Shown one piece after another: positions 5,994 through 6,499 of a stretch of 6,499 bases of DNA (within the stretch, counting starts at the first letter, position 1; every line of letters starts with the position of its first letter). Under the pieces are notes generated by a model, which was not told where the DNA came from, searched no databases, and worked only from the letters and a program-made list of their open reading frames with translations. The DNA lies in assembly GCA_029939085.1 (NCBI GenBank), contig JAOZTQ010000082.1:1-6499 (forward strand), written 5' to 3'. A program made the position numbers and the translations under genes. This stretch comes from Candidatus Nanopelagicales bacterium (GTDB lineage: Bacteria > Actinomycetota > Actinomycetes > S36-B12 > GCA-2699445).

Positions 5994-6017
5994 CAGCGGA
6001 GTTGAGCGCTGCCTTTT
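5994..6017 (+). terminator. Possible weak terminator between convergent genes
   Basis: CAGCG (5994-5998) pairs with CGCTG (6007-6011) around an eight-base loop and is followed by CCTTTTCC. It begins five bases after the fasciclin stop codon. The stem is short and the T-run is only four bases, so termination here would be inefficient or would need other factors. On the other strand, CTCGTCCCGAG (6031-6041) could make a small hairpin after the amine oxidase stop. Confidence 0.35.
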
Positions 6018-6051
6018 CCTAAACTGAGAACTCGTCCCGAGCCCGAAATAG

Positions 6052-6499
6052 TTAAGTGCGGTACTTCTGGTTGATTGTCTTTGCTGCAGTGGTGCCGCTT
6101 TGCACAGCGCCCTCCATACTGGCGTACTTTGTTCCGGCGTATTCCCCTGCCAGATGGAGTCGCCCGATGGGCTGCCTTAGTGCAGACCAGAAGGAGGTGA
6201 CCTGACCGGGAGCCCAGGCCGCGTTAAGGCCCGGTGAGTACTGGTTGGTCGTCCAGTTGAATGACGTTGCTTTGCCGGCCGGGTCCGAAGGAACGTTAGG
6301 GAAGATCCGTGCGAATTCTGTCTGGCAGCTGTTGATTGTGGTGTCGGGGTCGCTGTTAACAGTAAGTTGGTTGGCTCCTTCACCGGTGCTGAAGAAGGTA
6401 ATGATCCCACTCGTGCCGGCCTCATTGAGTGTGGAATCCCAGGTGTAGCCGATTGGCTCATCGGTTGAGACCAGACCGGAGTATCCGCCGGCACGCCAG
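6052..6499 (-). CDS. Flavin-dependent amine oxidase, C-terminal 148 residues (gene continues past the window edge)
   Basis: Reading the minus strand from the right edge gives 148 uninterrupted residues ending at a TAA (6052-6054). The final block, GRLHLAGEYAGTKYASMEGA followed by VQSGTTAAKTI, is the classic C-terminal FAD-binding signature of the monoamine oxidase / amino acid oxidase family (pattern LH.AGE......YMEGAV.SG..AA). Earlier features include the family-like stretch WRAGGYSGLVSTDEPIGYTWD near the edge, GIITFF and FW near the end of the substrate domain. The enzyme would oxidise an amine or amino acid using FAD, making H2O2. The substrate cannot be told without the N-terminal half, which should carry the GxGxxG dinucleotide motif and any signal peptide. 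The start lies outside the window, so no ATG is assigned. It converges on the fasciclin gene with 62 bases between the stops. Confidence 0.93.
   Translation of the reverse strand, partial: WRAGGYSGLVSTDEPIGYTWDSTLNEAGTSGIITFFSTGEGANQLTVNSDPDTTINSCQTEFARIFPNVPSDPAGKATSFNWTTNQYSPGLNAAWAPGQVTSFWSALRQPIGRLHLAGEYAGTKYASMEGAVQSGTTAAKTINQKYRT

Noticed and set aside
1..6499. Mobile elements, CRISPR arrays, toxin-antitoxin or defence systems
   Set aside because: No transposase, integrase, regularly spaced repeats, terminal inverted repeats or typical small paired genes are seen. The gene content is ordinary chromosomal.

Overview
The window looks like a stretch of chromosome from an actinobacterium (Actinomycetota) of moderate GC content, judged by eye to be in the mid-50s percent. 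The clues are a DnaG primase with an actinobacterial-type neighbour, a lipoprotein whose C-terminal four-cysteine domain resembles secreted actinobacterial proteins, and a possible leaderless promoter at dnaG. No tRNA, rRNA, CRISPR array, transposase or integrase is visible. The species cannot be named from this sequence.

Left part (1-3695). A PLP-dependent class V aminotransferase-fold enzyme on the minus strand (about 1-1248) is divergent from dnaG on the plus strand (1342-3174), with about 93 bases between them. dnaG encodes a full-length replicative primase with zinc-finger, Toprim catalytic core and C-terminal helicase-interaction region. Its stop codon overlaps the start of a 173-residue conserved-looking protein of unknown function (3174-3695). 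The two are almost certainly co-transcribed and translationally coupled.

Middle part (3726-5073). Two minus-strand genes follow, both for cell-envelope proteins: a polytopic membrane protein of unknown function (3726-4427, GTG start) and a small lipoprotein with a Pro/Thr/Ser-rich stalk and a four-cysteine domain (4609-5073). The 181 bases between them hold a perfect 12-base palindrome and a direct repeat, possibly an operator.

Right part (5291-6499). A secreted fasciclin (FAS1) domain protein is on the plus strand (5291-5989), divergent from the lipoprotein. It converges on the C-terminal 148 residues of a flavin-dependent amine oxidase, which enters from the right edge on the minus strand (6052-6499). 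That gene has no start inside the window but is clear from its FAD-binding C-terminal signature.

In function this is a housekeeping replication operon beside a group of unrelated single genes for surface or secreted proteins and two metabolic enzymes (PLP and FAD). I found no convincing new multi-gene system. The points most worth a second look are the possible leaderless dnaG transcript, the primase-coupled unknown protein, the membrane protein with conserved-looking buried acidic and His residues, the palindrome region at 4484-4529 and the acidic insertion in the fasciclin protein.
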